Shown here piece after piece: positions 10,361 through 24,674 of a stretch of 64,000 nt of DNA. The DNA lies in NCBI RefSeq assembly GCF_023277925.1, contig NZ_CP063832.1, positions 2,496,001-2,560,000 of the forward strand. The letters are read 5' to 3'. The notes beneath the pieces are model-generated. The model did no database searches. It was not told the DNA's origin and was given only the letters and a program-made list of their open reading frames with translations. This DNA is from Pseudomonas entomophila (GTDB lineage: Bacteria > Pseudomonadota > Gammaproteobacteria > Pseudomonadales > Pseudomonadaceae). The position numbers and the translations under genes were made by a program. Every line of letters begins with the position of its first letter. Position 1 is the first letter of the stretch.

Positions 10361-12970
10361 TCAGCGCTTGTCTTCGACCTTCCACGCCTTGCCGTCGAAG
10401 AACGCTTTCCAGCCGGTCGGCTTGCCGTCGACTTCGGACTGCACGTACTGCTCCTTGGTCTTGCGGCTGTAGCGAATCACCGCTGGACGGCCATCAGGGT
10501 CCTTCTGCGGCGCATCACAGAGGAAGTGATACTTCGGATCGATCTCGTGCTTGTGCGGCACAATCTCCAGCACCAATGGCGCACGGGTCTCACGGTTTTT
10601 CGGGAACTGACTGGCAGCCAGGAATAACCCCGAGGCACCATCACGCAGTACGTAGGTATCGTCGACCTTCTCGCACTTGAGCTCCGGCATGTCCACCTTG
10701 TCCATCTTCGGTGGCGCCGCCTCGCCGCTCTTGAGCAACTTGCGGGTGTTCTTGCAGGTTGCGTTGGTGCAGCCGAAGAACTTGCCAAAGCGGCCGGTCT
10801 TGAGCTGCATCTCGCTGCCGCACTTGTCGCACTCCAGGCTTGGCCCTTCATAGCCCTTGATGCGGTAGTTGCCCTCTTCGATCTCGTAACCTGCACAATC
10901 CGGGTTATTACCGCAGATGTGCAGCTTGCGCTTCTCGTCGAGCAGATAGGCATCCATCGCCGTCGCGCAGATCGGGCAGCGGTGCTTGCCGCGCAGCACC
11001 AGCGACTCGGACTCACCCTCATCGTCGGCAGCGATTTCATCGCCCGGCACCAGGTTGACAGTCGCCTTGCAGCGCTCCTTGGGTGGCAGGCTGTAGCCAG
11101 AGCAACCGAGGAACACGCCCGTGGATGCGGTGCGGATCATCATTGGCCGCCCACACTCCTTGCACGCGATGTTGGTCAGGGTCGGCTGGTTGGCACGCAT
11201 GCCGTTTTCAGCAGACTCGGCCGTCAGCAGTTTCTTGCTGAAATCGCCGTAGAACTCATCGAGGACGTTCTTCCAGTCACGCTCGCCCTGAGCCACGTCG
11301 TCAAGGTTTTCTTCCATGCCGGCGGTGAAGCCGTAGTCCATCAGATTGGCGAAGCTCTCGGAAAGACGCTCGGTAACGATGTCACCCATCTTCTCGGAAT
11401 AGAAACGGCGGTTGTGCAGCGTGACGTAGCCGCGGTCCTGGATGGTGGAAATGATCGCCGCGTAGGTCGATGGGCGGCCAATGCCGCGCTTTTCCATTTC
11501 CTTGACCAGGCTGGCCTCGGTGAAGCGTGCCGGCGGCTTGGTGAAGTGCTGGCTGGGGTCGAGCTGGATCAGCTTGAGCGCTTCGCCCTGGGCCATTTCT
11601 GGCAGCACGTCATCTTCGCCCGGCTTGCTCTGCTGTGGCAGCACACGGGTGTAACCGTCGAATTTCAGAATGCGGCCCTTGGCGCGCAGCTCGAAATCGC
11701 CGGCCGCCACGGTGACGCTGGTGGACAGGTACTGCGCCGGCGGCATCTGGCAGGCCAGGAACTGGCGCCAGATCAGCTCGTACAGGCGCTCGGCATCGCG
11801 CTCCATGCCACTGAGCTTGGTTGGGTGGGTGTTGACGTCGGAAGGGCGGATCGCCTCGTGCGCTTCCTGGGCGCCCTCCTTGCTGCCATACACCATGGGG
11901 GCGTCCGGCAGGTACTGCTTGCCGAACTCGCGCTCGATGTAGCTGCGCGCCATTTCCACTGCGTCGGTCGACAGGTTGGTCGAGTCGGTACGCATGTAAG
12001 TGATGTAGCCCGCTTCATAGAGACGCTGAGCCATCATCATGGTCTTCTTCACACCGAAGCCCAGGCGGTTGCTCGCGGCCTGCTGCAAAGTCGAAGTGAT
12101 GAACGGCGCCGACGGCTTGCTGCTGGTCGGACGGTCTTCACGCTTGACCACGCTGTAGCTGGACGCCTTGAGCTTTTCCAGTGCCGCCATGGCCTGTGCT
12201 TCGTTGAGCGGCTTGAAGGCTTCACCCTTCTCACGCGCCACCTCGAAACGCACCTTGGCATTCTTGGCGGTGCCCAGGTCGGCGTGGACTTCCCAGTATT
12301 CTTCCGGGTTGAACGCACGGATCTCGCGCTCACGCTCGACTACCAGCTTCACCGCCACCGACTGCACACGGCCTGCGGACAGGCCACGGGCGATCTTGGC
12401 CCACAGCAGCGGCGAAACCATGTAACCGACCACGCGGTCGAGGAAACGACGCGCCTGCTGGGCATTGACCCGGTCGATATCGAGGTCGCCCGGCTGGGAG
12501 AAGGCCTCCTGAATGGCCTTCTTGGTGATTTCGTTGAACACCACGCGCTTGTAGCGGCTGTCGTCACCGCCGATGGCTTCGCGCAGATGCCAGGCAATGG
12601 CTTCCCCCTCGCGATCCAAGTCGGTTGCGAGATAGATGGTGTCGGCATCCTTGGCCAGGCGGCGCAGCTCGTCGATCACCTTCTCCTTGCCGGGAAGGAT
12701 CTCGTACTTGGCTTTCCAGCCAGCCTCCGGGTCGACACCCATGCGCGCCACCAGCTGGCGTCGGGCCTTCTCCTTGGGCGACAGGGCCGGCGCCTCACTC
12801 GCGGTCTTGCCGCGCTTGGCCGCCGGTTCCTTGCTCGCACTGGCGGAACCGCTGGTGGGGAGGTCGCGGATATGGCCGATACTCGACTTCACCACGTACT
12901 GGTTACCCAGGTACTTGTTGATGGTCTTGGCCTTGGCCGGGGATTCCACAATGACCAGCGATTTGCCCAT
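10361..12970 (-). CDS. topA: DNA topoisomerase I
   Basis: 869 residues. N-terminal TOPRIM domain ([20 protein letters not shown]), an acidic metal site DLDREGEA, and active-site Tyr325 in [11 protein letters not shown]. The C terminus carries three tetracysteine zinc ribbons (CKECGRP, CPICATA and CDKCGSE and their partner cysteines). The enzyme relaxes negative supercoils behind moving RNA polymerase. A charged Ser/Ala/Lys-rich insertion at about residues 40-65 is usual for Pseudomonas. The long open frame on the opposite strand is a shadow of this gene. Confidence 0.99.
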   Translation of the reverse strand: MGKSLVIVESPAKAKTINKYLGNQYVVKSSIGHIRDLPTSGSASASKEPAAKRGKTASEAPALSPKEKARRQLVARMGVDPEAGWKAKYEILPGKEKVIDELRRLAKDADTIYLATDLDREGEAIAWHLREAIGGDDSRYKRVVFNEITKKAIQEAFSQPGDLDIDRVNAQQARRFLDRVVGYMVSPLLWAKIARGLSAGRVQSVAVKLVVEREREIRAFNPEEYWEVHADLGTAKNAKVRFEVAREKGEAFKPLNEAQAMAALEKLKASSYSVVKREDRPTSSKPSAPFITSTLQQAASNRLGFGVKKTMMMAQRLYEAGYITYMRTDSTNLSTDAVEMARSYIEREFGKQYLPDAPMVYGSKEGAQEAHEAIRPSDVNTHPTKLSGMERDAERLYELIWRQFLACQMPPAQYLSTSVTVAAGDFELRAKGRILKFDGYTRVLPQQSKPGEDDVLPEMAQGEALKLIQLDPSQHFTKPPARFTEASLVKEMEKRGIGRPSTYAAIISTIQDRGYVTLHNRRFYSEKMGDIVTERLSESFANLMDYGFTAGMEENLDDVAQGERDWKNVLDEFYGDFSKKLLTAESAENGMRANQPTLTNIACKECGRPMMIRTASTGVFLGCSGYSLPPKERCKATVNLVPGDEIAADDEGESESLVLRGKHRCPICATAMDAYLLDEKRKLHICGNNPDCAGYEIEEGNYRIKGYEGPSLECDKCGSEMQLKTGRFGKFFGCTNATCKNTRKLLKSGEAAPPKMDKVDMPELKCEKVDDTYVLRDGASGLFLAASQFPKNRETRAPLVLEIVPHKHEIDPKYHFLCDAPQKDPDGRPAVIRYSRKTKEQYVQSEVDGKPTGWKAFFDGKAWKVEDKR

Positions 12971-13070
12971 GGATCGGAGTATTCCTGAATCTGAAGATGA
13001 AAAACGCGTCAGGTGCCAGACGCGGCACCGCTATATATAGTGGCAAAAGAGTGAGGTCAAGCGCAGACGC

Positions 13071-13331
13071 TTACTCGCCTGCCTTGGCCAACAGCCCGGA
13101 CAACCCTTCTTCGGCCTTGACCAAAGCAAAGCGTGGCACCTGCTCGCCGTCAACCTCGACCGACTCGAGGAACATCGAAAGGGGTCGCACCCAGAGCCCG
13201 AACTCACCGTACAGGGCCTGGTAGAACACCACCCACTGCTCGGTTTCGGAGTGGCGCGCGGCGCCGAACACACGATACTCAGGCCCTTTGTAGTGCCGGT
13301 ACACACCGGGTTGTATCTGCATGTCACTCAT
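13071..13331 (-). CDS. DUF1653 domain protein
   Basis: 86 residues starting MSDMQIQPGVYRHYKG at ATG 13331, with AAGAGG placed 2 bp upstream; a downstream in-frame ATG at 13322 is possible. The content (GVYRHYKGPEYRVFG, HSETEQWVVFYQALYG, LWVRPLSMF) is the DUF1653 signature, a small beta-barrel-like domain of unknown function. It lies between topA and fadA on the same strand; the fadA terminator separates it from the fad operon. Confidence 0.88.
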   Translation of the reverse strand: MSDMQIQPGVYRHYKGPEYRVFGAARHSETEQWVVFYQALYGEFGLWVRPLSMFLESVEVDGEQVPRFALVKAEEGLSGLLAKAGE

Positions 13332-13351
13332 GCCTCTTGAACAAATCCTGT

Positions 13352-13382
13352 AAAAAACAAAAACCGGGGCACATGGCCCCGG
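13352..13382 (-). terminator. Rho-independent terminator after fadA
   Basis: On the minus strand GCCGGGGCC-type stem (13376-13382 pairing with 13364-13370, loop of 5) followed by TTTTTGTTTTTTA. It is 20 bp beyond the fadA stop and closes the fadBA operon. Confidence 0.85.
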
Positions 13383-13401
13383 CTGCTGGCTTGCAACGCG
13401 A

Positions 13402-14592
<1,191 letters not shown>

Positions 14593-14608
14593 CTAGCTCG
14601 TTGGGCGC

Positions 14609-16756
<2,148 letters not shown>

Positions 16757-16888
16757 CAACTGATCTCCACGATATGGAAGCTGAACTGTACACGCCGATC
16801 GCTGGCGCAAGGGCCGGTCTCCCGGTCCCTTGCCACAGGCACACCCGTCGGCGCGCTAATCGGGATTCTGTAAGAGCCGTCTGACATA

Positions 16889-16915
16889 CAAACGCTCAAT
16901 TCATACGCCCGTTTG
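16889..16915. promoter_or_regulatory. Candidate PsrA double operator upstream of fadBA
   Basis: Two 14-bp windows share base 16902: CAAAC-GCTC-AATTC (16889-16902) and CATAC-GCCC-GTTTG (16902-16915). The second deviates from the PsrA dyad at one position, the first at two or three, but the outer half-sites are intact and the total 27-bp spacing equals that of the double operator at psrA. It lies about 130 bp upstream of fadB. Confidence 0.55.
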
Positions 16916-17171
16916 ATTCGGGTGTGCACACATTCTCCGAAAAGAACGGCGTTGTCAAATGCTCGCGCACACCGTGAAAACGCGACTTTGCGGTCACTCT
17001 CCACTGACTGCGGGTGAAACATGATGACAGTGATCGCCGACCATTCATGTCAGCGATAGACCATCCATGACCGACGAACGCTTCTTTTTCCAAACACACC
17101 ACCAAGGGCAGCTACACTGGAGCTGCACACTTCAGTTCCGGCCTGCCTGGCCATTTTTCTGCTCAGCGGAA

Positions 17172-17223
17172 ACGACAACGGGGCGCGTACGAGCATCGCT
17201 GCTCGTACGCGCCCCGTTGTCGT
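17172..17223 (-). terminator. Perfect 24-bp hairpin after the 145-aa hypothetical gene
   Basis: Arms 17172-17195 and 17200-17223 are exact reverse complements with a 4-base loop. It begins 9 bp past the stop of the gene at 17233-17670. On the minus strand only a short TTTCC follows the stem, so it may be a weak terminator or an mRNA 3' stabiliser. It is unrelated to the REP copies in this window. Confidence 0.55.
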
Positions 17224-17232
17224 CATGACCGG

Positions 17233-17670
17233 TCAGGCCAAGGCATCGAGGGCGTTGGCAATATCCTGCAAAACAGATTTGTCGCCACGCTCGCTCCAGT
17301 ACAACGCGATCATTCGGCTGTCGGCCTCGAACTTGTAGACCGTCTCCGGCAAGCGGCACAGAACCTCGAGGTGGCGCGGATCCACGCAAGGTTCACGCCA
17401 CTGGTTCCACCATGTACCGGGGGTGACCTGCCAGTAGCACCAGCTGTCTTCACGCCCCGTGCGGCGCGCCCGGTGGTACTGAGGGCACGGGCTGGGTGGC
17501 TCCCGCTCCAGCCAGTGTGGCCACTGCTGCGGCGCCAGTTGCATGGCCAGCCCCATGCGCCGCCCTTCCAGACGCAGGTTCATCTGCTCGCTCTGCTTGC
17601 GCGAGGGGCGCAGCCAGGCGAGCGGGCTGAGCACCACCGCAAGGATTGACACCACCAGCCATACCGTCAT
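17233..17670 (-). CDS. Hypothetical membrane-anchored protein, 145 aa
   Basis: Start at ATG 17670 chosen because it begins directly at the single membrane segment (MTVWLVVSILAVVLSPLAWL, residues 1-20). A soluble part follows that is rich in Trp (WPHW, WCYW, WWNQW) and ends in a helical tail. The soluble domain would be cytoplasmic by the positive-inside rule (RPSRKQ just after the segment). No family recognised. It is divergent from the universal stress gene and is followed by a strong hairpin. Confidence 0.72.
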   Translation of the reverse strand: MTVWLVVSILAVVLSPLAWLRPSRKQSEQMNLRLEGRRMGLAMQLAPQQWPHWLEREPPSPCPQYHRARRTGREDSWCYWQVTPGTWWNQWREPCVDPRHLEVLCRLPETVYKFEADSRMIALYWSERGDKSVLQDIANALDALA

Positions 17671-17780
17671 ATCTGTAGACCTTATAAAGTGTTGCAAATG
17701 AGCGGGTTAGTCAGGATTCACGGAAGACCCGCGCGAAAGCGACCATACTTCTTCTATCGCGATTGTCAGGAGTCATGCTC

Positions 17781-18221
17781 ATGTCCTACGAACACCTTCT
17801 GGTCGCCGTCGACCTGACCGAAGAATGCGACCCGGTGATCAAGCGCGCCAAGGCCATCGCCCTGGCCAGCGGTGCCAAGGTCTCCCTGGTGCACATCGTC
17901 GAGCCCATGGCCATGGCCTTTGGTGGCGATGTGCCAATGGATCTCTCGCAGCTGCAACAGCAGCAGTTCGACCAGGCCAAGGAGCGCATGGACCGCCTGT
18001 TCAACAAGTACCCGGATATCAACCGCGGTGATTCACACCTGGTCTACGGGCAACCACGCCAGGAGATCCACCAACTGGCCAAGGACCAGAAGTGCGATCT
18101 GATCGTGGTCGGCAGCCATGGCCGTCATGGCCTGGCGTTGTTGCTGGGCTCGACCGCCAATGACGTGCTGCATGGCGCGCCTTGCGACGTACTGGCGGTG
18201 CGGCTACTCAAGAAAGAATAA
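17781..18221 (+). CDS. Universal stress protein UspA family
   Basis: 146 residues from ATG 17781, which is 8 bp after AGGAG; an ATG at 17775 is only 2 bp from the same motif. Single USP domain: begins YEHLLVAVDLTEE and ends with the nucleotide-binding loop GSHGRHGLALLLGSTANDVLHGAPCDVLAV, which has the G-x2-G-x9-G-(S/T) pattern of ATP-binding UspA proteins. Cytoplasmic stress protein; its precise role cannot be told from sequence. Convergent with uup across a paired REP element. Confidence 0.93.
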   Translation: MSYEHLLVAVDLTEECDPVIKRAKAIALASGAKVSLVHIVEPMAMAFGGDVPMDLSQLQQQQFDQAKERMDRLFNKYPDINRGDSHLVYGQPRQEIHQLAKDQKCDLIVVGSHGRHGLALLLGSTANDVLHGAPCDVLAVRLLKKE

Positions 18222-18234
18222 GTATTGCAATAGC

Positions 18235-18301
18235 GGCCTGTTCGCCGGCAAGCCGGCCCCTACAAGATTTGCGTAGGAGCCGGCTTGCCGGCGAACAGGC
18301 C
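18235..18301. repeat. Paired inverted REP element (REPIN)
   Basis: Arms 18235-18263 and 18273-18301 match as reverse complements at 28 of 29 positions with a 9-bp spacer. Core GCCGGCAAGCCGGC and outer CTCCTAC/GTAGGAG ends as in the other copies. It lies between convergent usp and uup, 11 bp past the uup stop. Confidence 0.88.
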
Positions 18302-18312
18302 GGTAGCAACAT

Positions 18313-20244
<1,932 letters not shown>

Positions 20245-20453
20245 GATCATCTCCAAAAACCGGGCGCGCATTCTACCTGACTTGCCCCCTCGCGGCATCA
20301 GGCAACATGCCGCCAGCGGCACGACGTCGGATAACAACTCGATACAAGCACAGTGCTTTCACCCGCTGCCGGCAAACGGCTAAGCTAGGCAGTAATACCC
20401 AACAGTGCTGGCTTCGCCGTCACTCTCTTATGGTTCAACTGCCCGGACGTATC

Positions 20454-22382
20454 ATGCGCAGCCGCCTGTTACAACTTGCTTCCTGCCTGTTGCTCGCCGC
20501 CACCACCGCGAGTGCCGCACAGGCCGTCGACATCACCCAACAGCGCCAGTACTACGACGAGGCCAAGCGCGCCCTGGCAAAGGGCGACAAAGGCCCTTAC
20601 CTGCGCTATGCCCAGGCACTGCGCGACTACCCGCTCACGCCTTACCTCACATACGACGAGCTTACCGCTCGCCTGAAGACCGCCAGCAACGAGGAGATCG
20701 AAGGCTTCCTCGCCGCCCACGGCGACCTGCCCCAGGCCAACTGGATGAAGCTGCGCTGGTTGCGCTGGCTGGCCGAGCGTGGTGAATGGAACACCTTCGT
20801 CAAGTACTACGACCCCAAGCTCAACTTCACCGAACTGGACTGTCTCAACGGCCAGTACCAGCTGACCCACGGCCTGCGCGCGGAAGGCTTCGCCACCGCC
20901 GACAAGCTATGGAACGTCGGCAAGTCGCAACCGGCCACCTGCGACACGCTGTTCGGCATGTGGGCCGCCGAAGGCCAACTGACCGAAGCCAAGCGCTGGC
21001 AACGCTTGAAACTCGCTGCCCAGGCGCGCAACTACGGGCTGGCCAACCAGTTGGCGAAGACGCTCACCACCCTCGCCCCCCAAGGCAAGCTGCTGATCGA
21101 TGTGGCACAAAAGCCTGAACTGCTGAACCAGCCGTCGCGCTTCACCCCGGCCAATGAGGCCATGTCCGACGTGGTCAGCCTCGGCCTGCGCCGCCTGGCC
21201 CGCCAGGATCCGGACCAGGCCATGGCGCTGCTTGACGATTACGCCCAGCGCATGCACTTCTCTCGCGACGAGAAAGTCGCCATCGCCAACGAAATCGGCC
21301 TGACCCTCGCGCGCCGCTACGACCCACGCGCACTCGACCTGATGACCCGCTACGACCCCGAGCTGCGCGACAACACCGTCAGCGAATGGCGCCTGCGCCT
21401 GCTGTTGCGCCTGGGCCGCTGGGAAGATGCCTACGAGCTGACCAAGCGCCTGCCACAGGACCTGGCCAGCAGCAACCGCTGGAAATACTGGCAGGCTCGC
21501 AGCCTGGAGCTGGCGCAACCGAACAACCCGCAGATCCCGTTGCTGTACAAGACCGTTGCCCGCGAACGCGACTTCTATGGTTTCCTCGCCGCCGATCGGG
21601 CGCAGACGCCCTACCAACTGAACAACAAGCCACTGGTGCTCAGCCAACAGCTGATCAACAAGGTCCGCAACACGCCTGGCGTGCGCCGCGCTCTGGAGTT
21701 CCACGCCCGCGGCCAGGTGGTCGAGGGGCGTCGCGAGTGGTACCACGTCAGCCGCCACTTCAACCGAGACGAGATGGTGGCCCAGGCACGCCTGGCCTAC
21801 GAGATGCGCTGGTACTTCCCGGCCATCCGCACCATCAGCCAGGCTCAGTACTGGGATGACCTGGACATCCGCTTCCCGATGGCCCACCGCGACACCCTGG
21901 TGCGCGAAGCCAAGGTTCGCGGCCTCCATTCGAGCTGGGTGTTCGCCATCACCCGCCAGGAGAGCGCCTTCATGGAGGACGCTCGTTCCAGCGTTGGCGC
22001 CAGCGGCCTGATGCAACTGATGCCGGCCACCGCCAAGGAAACCGCGCGCAAGTTCAGCATCCCACTGGCCTCGCCGGCCCAGGTGTTCAGCCCGGACAAG
22101 AATATCCAGCTCGGTGCCGCCTACCTGAGCCAGGTGCACAGCCAGTTCAACGGCAACCGCGTGCTGGCCTCGGCCGCCTACAACGCCGGCCCAGGACGAG
22201 TACGCCAGTGGCTCAAGGGCGCCAAGCACCTGAGCTTCGACGTGTGGGTCGAATCGATTCCGTTCGACGAGACGCGCCAGTACGTGCAGAACGTGCTGTC
22301 GTATTCGGTCATCTATGGGCAGAAGCTCAATTCACCGCAGCCGCTGGTGGATTGGCATGAGCGGTATTTCGACGATATGTGA
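20454..22382 (+). CDS. slt: Soluble lytic murein transglycosylase Slt
   Basis: 642 residues from ATG 20454, chosen because the signal peptide (MRSRLLQLASCLLLAATTAS, AQA cleavage region) begins there; an in-frame ATG at 20430 exists. Long N-terminal superhelical domain, then a lysozyme-like SLT domain with catalytic Glu503 in AITRQESAF, followed by GASGLMQLMPATA and the AAYNAGPGRV motif. Periplasmic enzyme that cleaves the MurNAc-GlcNAc bond to give 1,6-anhydro products, feeding the NagZ recycling pathway. Confidence 0.96.
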   Translation: MRSRLLQLASCLLLAATTASAAQAVDITQQRQYYDEAKRALAKGDKGPYLRYAQALRDYPLTPYLTYDELTARLKTASNEEIEGFLAAHGDLPQANWMKLRWLRWLAERGEWNTFVKYYDPKLNFTELDCLNGQYQLTHGLRAEGFATADKLWNVGKSQPATCDTLFGMWAAEGQLTEAKRWQRLKLAAQARNYGLANQLAKTLTTLAPQGKLLIDVAQKPELLNQPSRFTPANEAMSDVVSLGLRRLARQDPDQAMALLDDYAQRMHFSRDEKVAIANEIGLTLARRYDPRALDLMTRYDPELRDNTVSEWRLRLLLRLGRWEDAYELTKRLPQDLASSNRWKYWQARSLELAQPNNPQIPLLYKTVARERDFYGFLAADRAQTPYQLNNKPLVLSQQLINKVRNTPGVRRALEFHARGQVVEGRREWYHVSRHFNRDEMVAQARLAYEMRWYFPAIRTISQAQYWDDLDIRFPMAHRDTLVREAKVRGLHSSWVFAITRQESAFMEDARSSVGASGLMQLMPATAKETARKFSIPLASPAQVFSPDKNIQLGAAYLSQVHSQFNGNRVLASAAYNAGPGRVRQWLKGAKHLSFDVWVESIPFDETRQYVQNVLSYSVIYGQKLNSPQPLVDWHERYFDDM

Positions 22383-22423
22383 CCAGGCTGGCCGGGGTAG
22401 CGCCAATCAATTTGGCGAAACTT

Positions 22424-22510
22424 CTGTAGGAGCGGCTTTAGCCGCGATCACCCGTGAAGCGGGTACCAGGCACCGCGGTGTTCGCATCGCGGCTGAAGCC
22501 GCTCCTACAG
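22424..22510. repeat. Paired inverted REP element, second sequence type
   Basis: Arms 22424-22448 and 22486-22510 match as reverse complements at 24 of 25 positions. Outer CTGTAGGAGCGGCTT is the same type as the copy at 38162-38248 and differs from the GCCGGC-core copies. The spacer holds small extra stems. Located between convergent slt and the MOSC gene, 13 bp from the latter's stop. Confidence 0.85.
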
Positions 22511-22523
22511 GTACGGCGCAGAT

Positions 22524-23327
22524 CTACTCGATGACCTGAACGGTCATCCCCACCTTTAGCTCACCCTCGCCGTCCACCGCCAGGTTCTGGCCGAACAGCA
22601 CATCCCCTTCCCGCTCGCGGAAAGTCTTCAGAGTGGTCAAGGGTTCGCGGTCCGGGCTGCGCTCGCCGGTAGCCGGGTCCAGGGTAGTCAGGATGCAGCG
22701 CACGCTTGGCTTGAGCACACGGAAAGTCAGGTCGCCGATGCGGATACGCTTCCAACCATCTTCGGCGAACGCCTCTGCACCCTCGACGACAATGTTCGGC
22801 CGAAAACGCAGCATTTCCATGGGCCGCCCGACACGCCGACTCAGCTCATCAAGTGAAGCCTGGCCAATGAGCAACAAAGGAAAACCATCAGGGAAGGCCG
22901 CACGGTCGCTGTTCAAGCCGTAACCGCTGGGCAGGTAGCGTGCCCGCTGTTCGGGGCAATGCACCAGGCGCACCGACTTGCCAAGCACCTCACTCAACCA
23001 AGCGGCGGCAGCATCACCGGCATCGGGCACGCGCAAGGTGTCACGCCAGATCGTTACGCCACGCAAGGCATCATCGGCAGCCGGCTGCGCCACCTGCAAC
23101 GGCGCAAGCCCAGCAGTCTCGAGCCGCAACCCGCCATCTGTCGCGTGAAGAGCCTTGACCTGGCCCAGCCGTGGCCAGGCACGCTGGGTGAGGAAGCGGC
23201 CATTTTCCGCTTCCACCACCATCCAGCGCCGATCCCCCTCCAGCCCCAGGTGACCGACGGGTGAAGCCTGCAGACTCTGGGCCTGCGCCGACTTCACCGG
23301 ATAGCGATACAACGCACTGAGAATCAT
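22524..23327 (-). CDS. MOSC domain protein (YcbX-like)
   Basis: 267 residues with an N-terminal MOSC beta-barrel domain (LSALYRYPVKSAQ, GLEGDRRWMVV) and a C-terminal MOSC domain (FRPNIVVEGAEAFAEDGWKR, then KPSVRCILTTLDPATGE with the conserved Cys expected to bind molybdenum cofactor). Unlike E. coli YcbX there is no C-terminal 2Fe-2S ferredoxin domain. YcbX-type proteins detoxify N-hydroxylated base analogues. The moeA and moaB genes, 7-8 kb away, would supply cofactor. Confidence 0.88.
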   Translation of the reverse strand: MILSALYRYPVKSAQAQSLQASPVGHLGLEGDRRWMVVEAENGRFLTQRAWPRLGQVKALHATDGGLRLETAGLAPLQVAQPAADDALRGVTIWRDTLRVPDAGDAAAAWLSEVLGKSVRLVHCPEQRARYLPSGYGLNSDRAAFPDGFPLLLIGQASLDELSRRVGRPMEMLRFRPNIVVEGAEAFAEDGWKRIRIGDLTFRVLKPSVRCILTTLDPATGERSPDREPLTTLKTFREREGDVLFGQNLAVDGEGELKVGMTVQVIE

Positions 23328-23390
23328 CCTTGCCCGCCTTGCGCCCGTGAAAAACCCAAGCTTATACCGGACGGCGCAGGCGTGCAGGCA

Positions 23391-24326
23391 TCAAGCTGGG
23401 ACGTTGTCCATGCTCAAGCGCTGGCGCACCACGTCCACCAGCCGGTCAGGCTGGAACTTGGAGAGGAAGTTGTCACAGCCGACCTTCTTCACCATGGACT
23501 CGTTGAAGCTGCCCGACAACGAGGTGTGCAGCACCACATACAGGCCGCGCAGGCGTGGGTCGCTGCGGATCTCGGTGGTCAGGCGATAGCCGTCCATCTC
23601 GGGCATTTCGGCATCGGTGAATATCATCAGCAGCTTTTCGCAAACGTTCTCGCCTGCGTCAGCCCACCCCTTGAGCAGGCGCAACGCCTTGAGGCCATCG
23701 CTGGCCACATGCAGTTTCACCCCCAGTTGCGACAGGGTGTCGCGCAACTGAGCCAGCGCCACGCTGGAGTCGTCCACCAGCAGTACCTCGCGGCCCCGGG
23801 CGCGTGCCAGCACTGGATCGTCCAGCTTGTCACGGGAAACCTTGGCGCTGTAGGGGACGATCTCGGCCAGCACTTTCTCCACGTCGATGATTTCGACCAG
23901 CTTCTCGTCGACCTTGGTGATCGCGGTGAGGTAATGCTGACGGCCGGCACTGGTCGGCGGCGGCATGATTGATTCCCAGTTCATGTTGACGATACGGTCG
24001 ACACCGCCCACCAGGAACGCCTGCACCGAGCGGTTGTACTCGGTCACGATGATGGTGCTGTCAGGGCTGGGCTGCAGCGGGCGCATGCCGATGGCCTGAG
24101 AAAGATCGATCACCGGCAAGGTCTGGCCGCGCAGATTGACCACCCCACAGACAAAGGAGTGACGCTGCGGCATCAGGGTCAGCTTCGGCAGTTGCAGCAC
24201 TTCCTGGACCTTGAACACGTTGATGGCGAACAGCTGCCGACCCGCCAGGCGGAACATGAGGATTTCCAGGCGGTTCTCACCTACCAGTTGCGTGCGTTGG
24301 TCTACCGTGTCGAGAATGCCGGCCAT
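23391..24326 (-). CDS. cheV: Chemotaxis coupling/response-regulator protein CheV
   Basis: 311 residues from ATG 24326. CheW-like domain (residues about 12-150, RLEILMFRLAGRQLFAINVFKV, FVCGVVNLRGQTLPVIDLS) joined to a receiver domain with the acidic pair VDDS, phosphoacceptor in FTDAEMPEMDG and Lys in the final third (NFLSKFQP). CheV couples chemoreceptors to CheA and tunes signalling by phosphorylation. An upstream FliA promoter at 24375-24401 places it in the motility regulon. Divergent from an Hpt-like gene. Confidence 0.96.
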   Translation of the reverse strand: MAGILDTVDQRTQLVGENRLEILMFRLAGRQLFAINVFKVQEVLQLPKLTLMPQRHSFVCGVVNLRGQTLPVIDLSQAIGMRPLQPSPDSTIIVTEYNRSVQAFLVGGVDRIVNMNWESIMPPPTSAGRQHYLTAITKVDEKLVEIIDVEKVLAEIVPYSAKVSRDKLDDPVLARARGREVLLVDDSSVALAQLRDTLSQLGVKLHVASDGLKALRLLKGWADAGENVCEKLLMIFTDAEMPEMDGYRLTTEIRSDPRLRGLYVVLHTSLSGSFNESMVKKVGCDNFLSKFQPDRLVDVVRQRLSMDNVPA

Positions 24327-24674
24327 GTGGACAACCCCCTGGCTTGAGTCGGGAAAAATGATTGCATCCACCCTGTATCGGCGGATACTCGCGTAGCTTG
24401 ACCCCCGGTAGAAAAAGCTGCGCAGAGCGATTGATATCACTTTACCATCATGCTTTACTGCTGCCACACCTACCGCTTTGCCAACCCTCATCGAACGAGC
24501 CAGCCGAAACCACATCAGGGAAACCCCTAGTGGCAATCGGGCGCAACCTGATGTTCGCAATATCCATTAGCCATTAATGTGACGCCATTCTCAATGCATG
24601 AACGGAGTCAGGCTTTTGCTAGCGATCGTCTCGGTGTGGCCAACCCTTGCCCCGGCCCTGCACGCTGGAGCGTC
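24327..24674. other. Intergenic region between cheV and the Hpt-like gene
   Basis: 348 bp separating two divergent genes. It contains the FliA promoter of cheV (24375-24401). I see no other clear element or coding region; the promoter of the Hpt-like gene is not evident. Confidence 0.6.
24375..24401 (-). promoter_or_regulatory. FliA (sigma-28) promoter of cheV
   Basis: On the minus strand TCAAG (from 24401) is followed by GCCGATAC (24382-24375) with exactly 15 bp between TCAA and GCCGATAC, the spacing of the FliA consensus. It implies a leader of roughly 40 nt before cheV. Confidence 0.8.

Larger units (their letters stand above)
16757..17232. other. Intergenic region upstream of fadB
   Basis: 476 bp without a convincing gene. 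It holds the fadB promoter region with a candidate PsrA element at 16889-16915 and, at its right end, a perfect 24-bp hairpin at 17172-17223. Short open frames here lack ribosome sites or family features. Confidence 0.7.

Noticed and set aside
10919..12988. Long open frame on the plus strand antisense to topA (about 690 codons)
   Set aside because: Shadow of a GC-rich gene; composition is typical of antisense codon bias (His, Gly, Leu, Val rich), with no ribosome site, domain or signal.
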